Shown: one piece after another, positions 21,282 to 32,441 of the stretch
How the letters are laid out: each line of letters opens with the position of its first letter
Position numbering within the stretch: the stretch's first letter is position 1
NCBI GenBank assembly: GCA_030015575.1
Contig: CM057338.1
Span: forward strand, 827,258,353-827,322,352
From: Agapanthus africanus
Taxonomy: Eukaryota; Streptophyta; Magnoliopsida; Asparagales; Amaryllidaceae
Length of the DNA stretch: 64,000 bases
Direction: 5' to 3'
Program-made: the position numbers and the translations under genes
The notes under the pieces: model-generated
Database searches by the model: none
The model's input: the letters and a program-made list of their open reading frames with translations, nothing else
Told to the model about the DNA's origin: nothing

Positions 21282-22460
21282 AAGAATGAAGATGCAAAAT
21301 ACTTCTTACTAGATTTTGAGGACACAGAAAGATGTCACAAACCTAAACGAGACCATCTTTGAAGTACTTCATACATTTTGAGGACACAGAAAGATCTACA
21401 CTTGACAGGCTCCAGCCTATCCGTCGCCTAGATATTACACAGAAGGCTTGAAAAGGCTATTGAAGCGCCAAGGGGTACCCTTCAAACAGACTGCTCGACA
21501 AGCATGGTTCTATAACAGGATCTGGAACGTCCCCAAAACTCAGCGAAAGTTGGCCAACGGGAGAATGGAAACGATCGGGCTTGGATATGTTCGATCCAAA
21601 AAACGGGAACGAGTCCATGGTAACTACGTTGTACATGACTTCGATGAAGAAGGAGACACTCTGTTAGAAGACGATGACCCTGAACCAAAACGAGATCCTG
21701 CCATCAAAATGCTGAGTCTGTCGTTTGAAGAACGGATGGACAAGCTAATAAGGGAAGCGGGTCAAAAGGTCCGGGATGACCATAACCGTGAAATGGCCAT
21801 TTACGAGAAAACCAGAACGCAGCGCCTCTTTCAACAGGCCGTGGAGAATGACAATCCTCCTCGTCACCAGCCCGTCATACAAAAGACCCGGCGCAGAGGC
21901 AAAAATAAACCAAAGAATGGAAAAAACGTTTGGCAGCAGCCAAGCGGGTCTGAGAAGCCACGCGAGCAAGAGTCAAGCAGCCGGGATCTGTCCCTTATAA
22001 AGAAGATGGGTCGAGAATATTCTTTTCCCCAAGACAAGACGAAGAAGATATTCGATCTTGTCATGAAACATCGGATGATGACACTCCCGGAGTCCAAGTA
22101 CCCCGAGCAAGCAAACGAGGTCTCTAATCCCGACTATTGCTCCTATCACCGAGCAGTAGGACACCCTCTCAAAAACTGCTTCACCTTCAAGAACTGGATT
22201 GAAGACCAATATCAACAAGGCAGGTTCGCTCTATCCAGCAGCTGGAGGGTAAGCCCGCCACAGAAGCATGAACCGAAAGCAACGTGTATAGCAAGAGTAG
22301 AACCATATCAATATCGGTCTTGGAAACGATCCCGTACCTGCCACGTGATAACACTGTCAAAAGAAGAGCCCGAGAATACGGATGACCTCCCCTGGTGCTT
22401 CGAAAACGATGATGGCGAGGTGATCTCAGAATTTCCACCGGCACCGAAAGAGCTGGAAGA
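21282..22460 (+). pseudogene. Protease-RT linker carrying a third zinc-knuckle-like module, element F
   Basis: A stretch with stops (21282-21447) includes two copies of GAGGACACAGAAAGAT. A new frame then opens at 21448 and runs into RT. Within it are REMAIYEKTRTQRLFQQAVE, REYSFPQDKTKKIFDLVMKH and the module CSYHRAVGHPLKNCFTFKNW followed by IEDQYQQGRFALS. This block closely resembles the first module at about 19110-19340, including IEDQYQQGKFALS. A gag-type module between protease and RT is unusual and looks like an internal duplication. An Ogre-type intron between protease and RT is possible but I cannot place its ends. Confidence 0.65.
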
Positions 22461-23560
22461 TGGGATACATACTACTGCAGATAACCTCAAGAAAATTGAT
22501 TTGGGGACAGCAAGTGACCCGCGGCCGACATTCGTCAGTGAGCTGCTATCTGAAGAAAGGGTGGCCATACTAAAGGACGTGCTTATGCAACATAGAGACT
22601 ATTTCGCATGGAACTATTCTGAGATGCCGGGACTAGATCCAGAGATTGCTATCCACAAATTAGCAATATCCCCGGACGTCAAACCAATCAAACAAGCGCC
22701 AAGAAGAATGCGGCTCGAGCTTGAAATGAGCATCAACGCCGAGGTCAAGAAGCTAATTGACTCTGGTTTCATCCAAGAGGTTCAGTACCCCGACTGGATC
22801 GCCAACATTGTTCCAGTAATGAAGAAAAATGGGACAGTACGCATATGTGTGGACTTCGGGATCTCAATAAAGCCTGCCCGAAAGACGACTTTCCAGTACC
22901 GGTCACCGAGCTGATGATAGATAACACGTCCACTCACGAAGTCTTCTCCTTCATGGACGGATCATCAGGATACAATCAGATAAAGATGCATCCCGAGGAC
23001 CAGAAGCATACCGCTTTCCGGACCCCTTTGGGCATATTCTGCTACAAGGTGATGCCCTTCGGTCTAAAGAACGCCGGTGCCACCTATCAAAGGGCCATGA
23101 CGAAGATTTTCGATGACCTCATATATGAAACCGTCGAATGCTAAATTGACGACTTCGTAGTTAAAAGCAAATCATACGAGGAACATTTAGAGTATCTGAA
23201 GATCGTGTTTCAGCGCCTTCGGAAATATAACCTAAAAATGAACCTTCTCAAATGCGCATTCGGAGTTTCCTCGGGCAAGTTTCTAGGATTCGTCGTCCGA
23301 TACCGAGGCATTGAGATAGACCCATCAAAGATTAAGGCGATCATGGAAATGCCTCCACCAAGGACTCTCAAGCAACTGCGGTCTCTCCAAGGAAAGCTCA
23401 CATATATCCGACGATTTATAGCCAATCTCTCCAGCAAGTGCCATCCTTACAGTCACCTAATGAAGAAGGGAACCCCGCTCGTCTGGGATCATAAATGCCA
23501 AAGCGCACTGGACGAAATTAAGCAATACCTCCAGAATCCGCCTGTGCTGACTGCTCCCGT
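22461..23560 (+). pseudogene. Reverse transcriptase of element F
   Basis: Starts with KKIDLGTASDPRPTFVS and continues DYFAWNYSEMPGLDPEIAIH, EVKKLIDSGFIQEVQYPDWI and NIVPVMKKNGTVRICVDF. A one-base deletion near 22860 shifts frame; DLNKACPKDDFPVP, SFMDGSSGYNQIKMHP and MPFGLKNAGATYQRAM follow. At the active site the Tyr codon of the YIDD motif is a stop (TAA 23142-23144) followed by IDDFVVKSK, so both catalytic Asp residues remain. The thumb (GKFLGFVVRYRGIEIDPSKI) leads to RNase H. It would be inactive as it stands. Confidence 0.92.
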
Positions 23561-23935
23561 CAAGGGAAAGCCTCTCATTCTGTATACAACCGCCCTCGAT
23601 GGTTCTTTCGGCGCGCTGTGGGCACAAGAGAACGACCAAGAGAAATGGAGAGCCATCTACTATTTGAGTCGATTCCTACTGGGGGCAGAAAACAATTACT
23701 CTCCCCTCGAAAAAAACTGCCTGGCGTTGATCTTCGCGATAACGAAGCTCAGACACTATGCGTTGGCACATGAGGTCCATCTCATATCAAAAGTGGATCC
23801 TCTCAAGCATTTGATATCAAAATCCATACTAACGGGGCGTCTCGCTAAATGGGCCCTACTCTTGATGGAATTCTCGATAACTTATCGGCCTCTTAAGGCA
23901 GTGAAAGGCCAGGCATCGCCGACTTTCTCGCTGAG
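23561..23935 (+). CDS. RT-linked RNase H of element F
   Basis: Degrades the RNA strand of the RNA-DNA hybrid. Visible motifs are KPLILYTTALDGSFGALWAQ, AIYYLSRFLLGAENNYSPLE and KNCLALIFAITKLRHYALAH, then GRLAKWALLLMEFSITYRPL. This is the degenerate first RNase H of Tat elements. It is in frame with RT after 23145 and ends in a one-base frameshift near 23915. Confidence 0.82.
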
Positions 23936-24505
23936 CACCCGATACCCGCCGATTCTCCTTTGAACTGCGAATTGCCAAACGAACATGCGTTTGACACGAT
24001 CGACGGGGATGATACCCTATGGGAACTCTATTTTGATGGAACGTCTTCCCTAAAGAAGCGCAAACAAAGCACCCCTATAATTAAATCAGGGGTAGGCCTC
24101 ATCTTCGTGACTCCACAAAGAGGAATAATGCGCTTTGCTTTCTCCTTAACAGAGCCGAGGACAAACAATGAAGCCGAATATGAAGCTTTGATAGCAGGTC
24201 TCGAGATCGCTATCGACATCGGAATTGAAAACCTCCTCATATACGGAGACTCCCAACTGGTCATTAGTCAAGTAAACGGCGACTATCAAACGTGCAAGCC
24301 AGAGTTGGTGAAGTACGGCGAGAGAGTACAGCAACTGCTGATTCAAATTCCTTCCTACGCCTTGGAAAGTATACCGCGTGCGGAAAATAGCAAAGTGGAT
24401 GCATTAGCCAAGCTCGCTAAAGAATTGGCCGACGAGAACCTCGATGACGTAAGGATCATTGTGCAAAGCCGTCGGGTTCTTGCACCGGCAGAAATATCTC
24501 CGTAG
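23936..24505 (+). CDS. Archaeal-type RNase H of element F
   Basis: This second RNase H defines the Tat lineage. Catalytic positions are visible: Asp in WELYFDGTSS, Glu in TNNEAEYEALIAGLEIA, Asp in LLIYGDSQLVISQVNGDYQ and the final Asp in SKVDALAKLAKEL. The frame is open from about 23920 to the stop at 24503-24505. All four acidic residues are kept, so the domain could still fold and act if translated. Confidence 0.88.
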   Translation, partial: HPIPADSPLNCELPNEHAFDTIDGDDTLWELYFDGTSSLKKRKQSTPIIKSGVGLIFVTPQRGIMRFAFSLTEPRTNNEAEYEALIAGLEIAIDIGIENLLIYGDSQLVISQVNGDYQTCKPELVKYGERVQQLLIQIPSYALESIPRAENSKVDALAKLAKELADENLDDVRIIVQSRRVLAPAEISP

Positions 24506-24690
24506 TCGCCCGAAGAAAAGGGAACGACTGAGCAAACGGCCCTGCAAATAAAAGACCAGGAAAAGGCTATGGATTGGAGGGAAGTCTTTATATATTACTT
24601 CAAATCCCGTCGAACACCTGAAGATGCATCCTCAAGGCATCAGCTCATGAAACGAGCTCTATCCTTCGCCTTTGTTAATGATACTCTATA
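24506..24690 (+). pseudogene. Integrase N-terminal linker of element F, cut by solo LTR G
   Basis: Reads DWREVFIYYFKSRRTPEDAS then MKRALSFAFVNDTLY and is cut at the TSD CTATA. After G (28298) the reading resumes as KRSFDSL, the expected continuation, so the break is exactly the insertion. Confidence 0.85.
24686..24690. repeat. TSD CTATA of solo LTR G (left copy)
   Basis: CTATA precedes TGTCACGCC at 24691. The right copy is at 28293-28297 after GGGTGTTACA. Confidence 0.92.
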
Positions 24691-27600
24691 TGTCACGCCC
24701 CGCTTCCCAAAATACGGAATACAAGGGGTAGACAAGGCCAGCCATGCTCCTACGGTCCAGGAAATGTCCTGTCGTAGTCACACTTCGGCTTCTAGTTTAT
24801 CATGGTAAACAGTATATAAGGCGCAGGTAATGAGAAATGCAGTAACTGAAGTAAACAATGTAAAGACTGACCTGAGGTGGGACAAATGAATGTAACTCGG
24901 GAAGTCAAGTCAAGAAGTCTGTGATGCACTGGTCCAGGCTAAATCGTCTCCTCACACTGAGCATGCATACTCAGGTCGTCAGAGCGACACAATAGCAATA
25001 TAGTATGTATAAAATCAAGTGACAGTTCTAACAGTGATAATAGGTATGTGGAGCAGTAAATAACAACATCATGAATATGCATGTGCAGAGATCAATGCAG
25101 CGGAAAAATAAAGCAGTATAACAATATGTCATGAATGTCAAGACAGTAAAGAATGAATGTAAATGACAGTAACCCTATCAGTCTCTAAGTCTCACTGCAC
25201 AGGTCAATAAGCCTATCGTCAGTCCAAGTGTGAGAGTCAACCACTCGTGAGTGTCCTCCACCCAAGGGTAGAACCCAAGGGCAAGGGACCACGGGCCCAA
25301 CATGTAACGAATGTATCACGGTGATATAGCACATACCCTGTAAATCTCCATATAGCTCCCTAAATATATAAGCCGGCATGGGACTCCCGAGATTCTGTTG
25401 AATTCACACTTGAACTACCCCACACCCCGAGGTCTACATCAAACGCTAACCATCACCCTAAATACTAATCGATCCGTGACAAGTCTGCGCGAGAACTGGA
25501 GGCAGGACCTCCATCAAGCACGTCCCGACTAATACCTAAGATAAATGGCAGTGTCGGATGCCTTATCTGTGACACCCATGCAAGCGCTTCCATAAGTGTC
25601 CCATACCACTTATAGTCACACGTACACGCATCCCACAGACGTCGACAATGCAATAGAATAAAAGGGACACTGATCATGCGCAAGTACGTATCACTTTCAC
25701 TTAATCACGAATACACGGACACTGACGTACTTGCCACAATCAACACTAAAATCTAACACTGGGTAAATGCACGATGTCACTAGGTTATCACTAACATGAT
25801 ATGGGTATGCTGTGATGCATGAACAGTATAAAAGCACAATTAAGGTGTCATAAAACATCAGTCTATTACTTGCACGATTTATCATGAAGCATATGTATGT
25901 AATTTGGCGAAAGGATAAACAGGTAGTAATTAATATGTTCAGTTATCCATCCTTAGAATTTGGTTTCGAGCCAAACGGGTTTCTGGATCATTAGTTATAA
26001 CTGTTTCATTTTAAGCGCACGCGGCTGGAAATCCGGTTTCAGAATCAGGAATCCATTTCGCAACGCATTTTAACCCCTGTTGGGATCATAATTTAGCGAC
26101 GCTACAGTTGAGTGATTTCTAGGGTTTTCAGTAAAGGTTTCAACGCAACAAACGGATCTTCAATCGCGTCTGTACGTTAGGAGTTATAGTCTGTTTAATA
26201 TCAACATGTCAATTCTGATTCTGCTGGGACTGTTATGTGTCCCGATCTTCTAAATTACAGATTAAATATCAAACGGTAACGAAACAGGATGAAATCAATC
26301 GTGTTGTCTAGCTAGCAGATTTACCTACAATAAGCAATGGAGTTCCGCAACCTACAAGTTAAGGAAATCCTATGGTATCCAGTACGGAACAGCAAGCAAT
26401 GATTGGAGTAGCTCTGGACTGCAGTCCAGAGTCGCACTCCAATCCGAATAACATCACAGTTTAATTACAGAAATGTCCGGGAACTAACATAGGGTTAAGT
26501 TTCGTCGTGTTGGCTTCGATTTGAGCCTTCGAACGCACCATTCTAACATGTATATGATTTATGGTGAATTTAACGGTTTTCAGGTGCAACGTAATTCCAG
26601 GTTTGCAATTAAACTTGGGGGTAGTCGTTTTAATCTGAAATGATCAAGTTATCCAACAAAATTCATACATAAAGTTCACAGCCCTACGGGCCAACCTACA
26701 CCATCGAGTTCCGTCAAATTTGATAATGTTTTCCTAAGGGAACAAGCATCGAACAGTTGTGTTGCAACATTTTAACACAAGGCGAACATGGGATATATAT
26801 ATAAAATGTTGATTTGTAACATATATAAAATAGCATGAAAGCAAGTTAAAACTTGCCTGGAGGCGTCTAGGCGATGTACGGTGGCTGTGACGTCACGAAC
26901 GCGCGACACACGCGCGGCTCGGCACCTGACTTGGCTCGAACGCGAGTCTCGGCACGACGGCTCGCAGTTTGGTGGTCGGCTCGGCTGTGACGCTCGGCTT
27001 TTGTGCAATGGCTGTGGGGGTGGTCGGTTGATAGAAGGAGAGAGAGAGTGTTAGAGTTAGACACAGAGCGAGAGAGTTAGATTTAGAGAGAGAGAGAAAA
27101 GAAGTTGCAGAGAGAGAGTGAGAAAGAGAAAGAGAAAGAGAAATTGAGAGAAAGAGTTAAAGAAAGAGGGGAATATAGTGAGAGAGAGGGAGAAGGTTGT
27201 ATGAGAGAGATGCAGAGGAGAAAGAGAGAGAGAAACAGAGAGAGTGGGTAAGAGAGTGTGATCGGGAGAGAGAGAGAGAGAGACTCTGCCGAGTGAGAGA
27301 GAAGGAAAGAGAGAGAGGGAGATCAGGGAAGAGAGATGACGGCGAGATGTAGTGGAGCGCTTGCTGACGTCATGGGTGCCGGCGGCGGGGAGGCTCGGTG
27401 GCTGAGCTCGTTGGGCAGGGGTGGGTGCTGCGGTGGTTGGAGGAGGTGAAGGTGTGGGTTGAGGAGGTTAGAGTGATGAGGCAGTGAGGGGAGATGAGGT
27501 GGTTTGGGTTTGTGAGAGGGAGTGAGGGAGTCGTCGTCGAGGGAAAAAGTGGGTTGCAGGGAACTCGAGGGTGTGAGTGCGGGTTCGAGAGAGGAGTGGA

Positions 27601-28292
27601 AAGAGAGAGTGCGAGGGAGAGGGAGTAGTGGGGTGCGCGAGGGAAACGGTCGCGTGGGGAGCTCGGCGTGCGTCGTGGGTGTAACGGCGCTCGAGCGCGG
27701 GCGTGGGCGACGGAGGCGGAACGGGTCGCACGCGAGTTAAGCGAGGATGCCGTTGGGGTAAATTTGAAGGAGGAGATGAATAGGAGTCGGGTCGGGTATG
27801 GGAGTGAAACGGGCGCGGGTGAGGAATGACACGGGCCGGGCCAAGGAAGATTTTATGCTGGGCTCGTAAATTACTTGAAAGGGAAAGAATAATGAATTTT
27901 AGTGGAGGATGTGGGCTGAGCTGAAGATGGGCCAGAAAAGAAAATCAATTAGGGAAAAATATAGCAACGGGCCAGGAAATAAAAGATGTTAGGTTTAAGC
28001 AAATAAGTAATGGGCTGAGGAATAATTTGGAGGGAAAAATGAGAAGGCCAAGGATTCAAGATTAATAAAGAAAATGAAGTTTTATTAACTGGGAAATGGG
28101 TTGGGTTTAATTTAAATAAAAGAAAAGAGCTGAGTGAAATAAAATGTAGCTTGGTTTAGAATTTGGGTTTATAAAAGAGGTTATAATAAATAAATAATTT
28201 TCTAAATATTACACATAGATTTATAAATAAAATAAATGGAATTCTAAAGTAACGAAATACGGACTTGGTATAAAAAGGGGCCGGGTGTTACA
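24691..28292. mobile_element. Solo LTR G (chromovirus-like termini), 3.6 kb
   Basis: TGTCACGCCCCGCTTCCC ... GGGTGTTACA with a perfect TSD CTATA, inserted in F's integrase. The ends match solo LTR S2. No second LTR or internal domain is present. The centre is unusual: 26870-27000 is GC-rich with many CG dinucleotides, 27035-27330 is an almost pure GA tract, and 27340-27750 is G-rich. Small ORFs here are by-products of that composition. Chromovirus (Tekay/Del-like) class is an inference from the termini. Confidence 0.88.
27035..27330. repeat. GA-rich low-complexity tract in LTR G
   Basis: Almost continuous GAGAGA and AAAGAGAA with short interruptions over about 300 bp. GA repeats are common near plant promoters and bind GAGA-binding BPC proteins; a role here is only possible. 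Confidence 0.9.
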
Positions 28293-28297
28293 CTATA

Positions 28298-29428
28298 TAA
28301 GAGATCATTTGATTCTCTATGGCTAAGATGATTGGGACCTGAAGAGGCAAAGAGAGTCGTCCAAGAAACTCACAATGGACTCTGCGGTTCTCACCAAGCC
28401 GGGCCGAAGATGAAGCTGAATATTAAAAGGATGGGCTACTATTGGCCCACGATAATTCAGGACTGCCTCGAGTATGCGAAGCAGTGTCACTCGTGCCAGA
28501 TTCATAGAGACTTTATCCATCAGCATCCTAATCCACTACATCCAACGGTGGCTGGCCGTTCGAAATGCGGGAAACTGACATAATCGTCCCTATCGAACCA
28601 GCATCGTCCAGAGGACATCGATTCATTTTGGCGACAACTGATTACTTCTCCAAATGGGCAGAAGCAGTACCGCTGAGGGAAGTGAAGACGGAGAATATCC
28701 TCCATTTCTTCAAGATGCACGTCATCTATCGGTTTGGAACTCCGCGACGGATCATCTCTGATAACGGGCCGGCCTATAGAAGCCACAAGATAAGCCGCTT
28801 CGCACAACAACATAATATAGACTGGAGATACTCTTCGGTCTATAATCCCCGAGCTAACGGTCTAGCTGAGGCTTTCAACAAGACCTTGACGAAGATCGTG
28901 AAAAAGACGGTGTCCAAAAATAAGAAGGACTGGCACGAGAGACTGCATGAAGCTCTTTGGGCGTACCGAACTACGTTCAAAACGGCCACGAACACAATGC
29001 CGTATGCATTGGTATTCGGCACAGAAGCGGTACTCCCCCTCGAGATAGAGTTACCCTCTCTACGAGTGGCGGTTCATTACGAGCTAACAGACGAATACAA
29101 TGCTCATCTTCGGCTTGAGGAGCTCGACGCCCTTGATGAAACCCGGCTCATGGCGCAACAAAACCTGGAGGCTTATAAAGCAAAGATGACGCGCTCATAC
29201 GAAAAATTGACTAGGCCGAGAACATTCTGCCCAGGCGAACTCGTGCTAGTGGTCAAAAGACCTATGGTCCCCAATCGCGCCAAGCGGGGGAAATTCGAGC
29301 CGAATTATGAAGGCATGTATATTATAGACAAAGTCTACCAGGGTGGAGCCTATCTACTCATGGACATGCATGGTGAAAGACTTTTCAGGCCAATAAACGG
29401 CCGCTTCCTTAAAAAATACTATGCTTAA
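28298..29428 (+). CDS. Integrase of element F, zinc finger, core and C-terminal domain
   Basis: Inserts element cDNA. HHCC zinc finger: THNGLCGSHQ and CHSCQ. Frame changes near 28552, then the core has the complete triad: Asp in RETDIIVPIE (28577), Asp in IISDNGPAY (28760) and Glu in GLAEAFNKT (28868), a D-x60-D-x35-E spacing. C-terminal GPY-type region: FCPGELVLVV and KVYQGGAYLLMD, ending RFLKKYYA and TAA at 29426-29428. From 28565 the frame is open for 287 codons. Upstream there is a TGA just after the G insertion site and a one-base frameshift, so the full protein is not made. Confidence 0.93.
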
Positions 29429-30300
29429 CGAGTCGCAGCATAGGTCAACGATAGATGACGACGCCTATGTCCGCTCGCTATCTTCCTAAGCCCAAACTCT
29501 GTAAGTAGTAGCCGGAATGCGGACCGAAACGTTCTTAAACTAACGATGGACCACTATGTCCTAAAACTAGATGTTGACCGAAATGTCGATAAAATTCTAC
29601 GGATCGTAGCATCCCAATGCTGACACAAAAAAATATTAAAAAAAAAGAAGAAAAGAAAAAAACGGTATGTCCATAAGCAAAATGGGCACGGATGAAAACC
29701 CGAAAGGGCTCCGTGAGTAAAAACAGTAGGGCTGCCGGCGAGTTTTGTGAAAACCCAAAAGGGCGCAATCTCGTTAAAAGACACTTGCAAGGTCCTCTCG
29801 ACCTTGTGAGGAGAAAATACCTGCGTGAGATCCTTACGACTCACAAGGGAGCAACACACTTAGGAATCCCCACGATTCCTAAGGAGAAATTACACTTGCG
29901 AGATCCTCACGACTCGTAAGGAGAACCTTCCTATGAGACCCTCATGGCTCATAGGATTCAAAAGCCTTAAGCTACAGGGATCTGAACCTGTTCTTAAGCA
30001 GCCATCCCAACCTCCGATGCTGCCCTGCAAGTGGTTCAATATTGACCCTTGTATACAATCCACGGGCGCGAATAAACATTTACCTAACAAAGTCCCATCC
30101 GTGACTAGGGATATGTTCACATGGCGAAAAACACTTGTAAGTCCTCTCGACTTATAAGGAAAAAACACTCTTGTAAGATCCTTACGACTTATAAGAGAAC
30201 ACACACTTAGGAATCCTCACGATTCTTAAGGATAAAACGCACCTACTAGATCCTCATGACTCGTAGGGAGAAATACCTTTATGAGACCCTTACGGCTCAT
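29429..30300. repeat. Downstream non-coding tract with short hairpin repeats, element F
   Basis: From about 29780, units of about 40-45 bp recur, each an imperfect inverted repeat. Examples are CTTGTAAGATCCTTACGACT and TAGGAATCCTCACGATTCTT, ending in GGAGAAA or AGAGAAC. About ten units occur, and the family returns at 42365-42560. GTATACAATCCACGGGC (near 30052) is identical to a sequence in the LTR end. Homopurine A/G run at 29637-29660. No coding signal. Confidence 0.75.
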
Positions 30301-30960
30301 GAAGTCAAAATGCCTTAGCCAATAGGATCCTAACCCTGTTTGCTAAGCCACCTTTGTTCGACATCAACAGAGGCAAATGATGATTCGCTCCTGGCAATAT
30401 CCCAGTTGTAGCGGTGCTGATGCCGAAATCGGTGTCTAATTCCAAGCTTGCAGCAAAAACCCAGCGAGCCACACATGCATACGAAATAGCCGAAATGATG
30501 GGAAAACTTGCAACAAAATCAGCAAGTAAAAATGTATGCATGCAAAATAGCCGAAATGATTAGGCAACTTTCAATAAAAAACAGCGAGTAAAAATAAAAC
30601 AAAATAGCCGAAATGATTGGGCAATCGCGACCTTCGCGATATAAAAGCTGAAATGATAGAGCATCGGGGAAAGAAATAAAGAAAAATGAAATTTATGCCC
30701 TACAGGCGATATCATATCAATCCCTGTATACAATCCAGGGGCGCAAACGAAGAAGGAATCACACATTTCCTCCCCAGGCTCCATCAGAAGAAGAAGCCAA
30801 ATCTCAACGGTTCACAGACAGCCTGGAGATCATCTCAACATTCGTCTCATTACAATAGACGCGATATCAAGCAAAGCGGAACCGCGGCAGCTCCTAGTTC
30901 CATGACTCGGCGGTGCACAGATGACCAAGAGTCAAATCTTGACTCCATGAAATACGGATA
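30301..30960. other. Non-coding tract between hairpin repeats and the main tandem array, element F
   Basis: ATAGCCGAAATGAT recurs three times (near 30486, 30547, 30604) at about 60-bp spacing, and GCAACAAAATCAGC or a variant lies between. A GTATACAATCC block recurs near 30725. I see no gene. Confidence 0.6.
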
Positions 30961-32441
30961 AAGTCAACCCTTCCTGGTCACATGGAACGCGGCTTATGTC
31001 AATCCTGACCCCGTGGGAAGCATCCAGAGCGGGGCCTGGTCCTCGCAGAACACGGCTATGACCCCGTGGGAAGCATCTACAGCAAAATTCCTGGTTACGT
31101 GGAACGCGGCTTATGACAATCCTGACCTCGTGGGAAACATCCAGAGTGGAGCCTGGTCCTCGCAGAACACGGCTATGAACCCGTGGGAAGCATCCAGAGC
31201 AAAAATTCCTGGTCACGTGGAACGCAGCTTATGTCAATCCTGACCCCGTGGGAAACGTCCAGAGCGGATCCTGGTCCTCGCAGAACACGGCTATGACCCC
31301 GTGGGAAGCATCCAGAGCGGAGCCTAGCCCTCGCAGAACACGGCTATGACCCCGTGGGAAGCATCCAGAGCAAATTCCTAGTTACGTGGAACGCGGCTTA
31401 TGTCAATCCTGACCCCGTGGGAAGCATCCATAGAAAAAATTCCTGGTCACGTGGAACGCGGCTTATATCAATCCTGACCCCGTGGAAAACGTCCAGAGCG
31501 GATCCTGGTCCTCGCAGAACACGGCTATGACCCCGTGGGAAGCATCCAGAGTGGAGCGTGGTCCTCGCAGAACACGGCTATGACCCCATAAGAAGCATCC
31601 AGAGCAAAAATTCCTGTTCACGTGGAATGCGGCTTATGTCAATCCTGACCCCATGGGAAACGTCCAGAGCGAATCCTGGTCCTCGCAGAACACGGCTATG
31701 ACCCCGTGGGAAGCATCCAGAGCGGAGCCTGGTCCTCGCAGAATACGGCTATGACCCCGTGGGAAGCATCAGAGCAAAATTCCTGGTTACGCGGAACGCG
31801 GCTTATGTCAATCCTGACCCCGTGGGAAACATCCAGAGCGGAGCCTGGTCTTCGCAGAACACGGCTATGACCCCGTGGGAAGCATCCAGAGCAAAATTCC
31901 TGGTCACGTGGAACGCGGCTTATGTCAATCCTGACCCCGTGGGAAACGTCCAGAGCGGATCCTGGTCCTCGCAGAACACGGCTATGACCCCGTGGGAAGC
32001 ATCCAGAGCGGAGCCTGGTCCTCACAGAACACGGCTATGACCCCGTGGGAAGCATCCAGAGCAAATTCCTGGTCACGTGGAACGCGGATTATGTCAATCC
32101 TAACCCCGTGGGAAGCATCCAGAGCAAAAATTCTTGGTCACATGGAACACGACTTATGTCAATCCTGACCCCGTGGGAAACGTCCAGAGCGGATCCTGGT
32201 CCTCGCAGAACACGGCTATGACCCCGTGGGAAGCATCCAGAGTGGAGCCTGGTCCTCACAGAACACGGCTATGACCCCATGGGAAGCATCCAGAGCAAAT
32301 TCCTGGTCACGTGGAACGCGGCTTATGTCAATCCTGACCCCGTGGGAAACGTCCAGAGCGGATCCTGGTCTTTACAGAACACGGCTATGACCCTATGGGA
32401 AGCATCCAGAGCGGAGCCTGGTCCTCGCAGAACACGGCTAT
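30961..32441. repeat. Tandem array of about 50-120 bp units, element F (left part)
   Basis: Two alternating modules: GGAACGCGGCTTATGTCAAT with CCTGACCCCGTGGGAA, and TCGCAGAACACGGCTATGAC with CCCGTGGGAAGCATCCAGAG. About eleven copies of the first occur. Because one common period is a multiple of three, long open frames appear on both strands, but they are periodic and not conserved as protein. Element H inserted in one unit, and the array resumes at 42007. Confidence 0.92.
32437..32441. repeat. TSD GCTAT of element H (left copy)
   Basis: GCTAT precedes TGTTGGAG at 32442 and follows GGACTTACA at 42007-42011. Confidence 0.93.

Noticed and set aside
27468-27740. ORFs of 72-87 codons on both strands
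   Set aside because: Arg/Pro/Ser-rich readings of a G-rich low-complexity stretch within solo LTR G.
31013-32040. Open frames on both strands with repeats such as SSQNTAMTPWEAS
   Set aside because: They follow a tandem repeat whose common period is a multiple of three; both strands are open and copies differ by frameshifting indels, so coding is unlikely.
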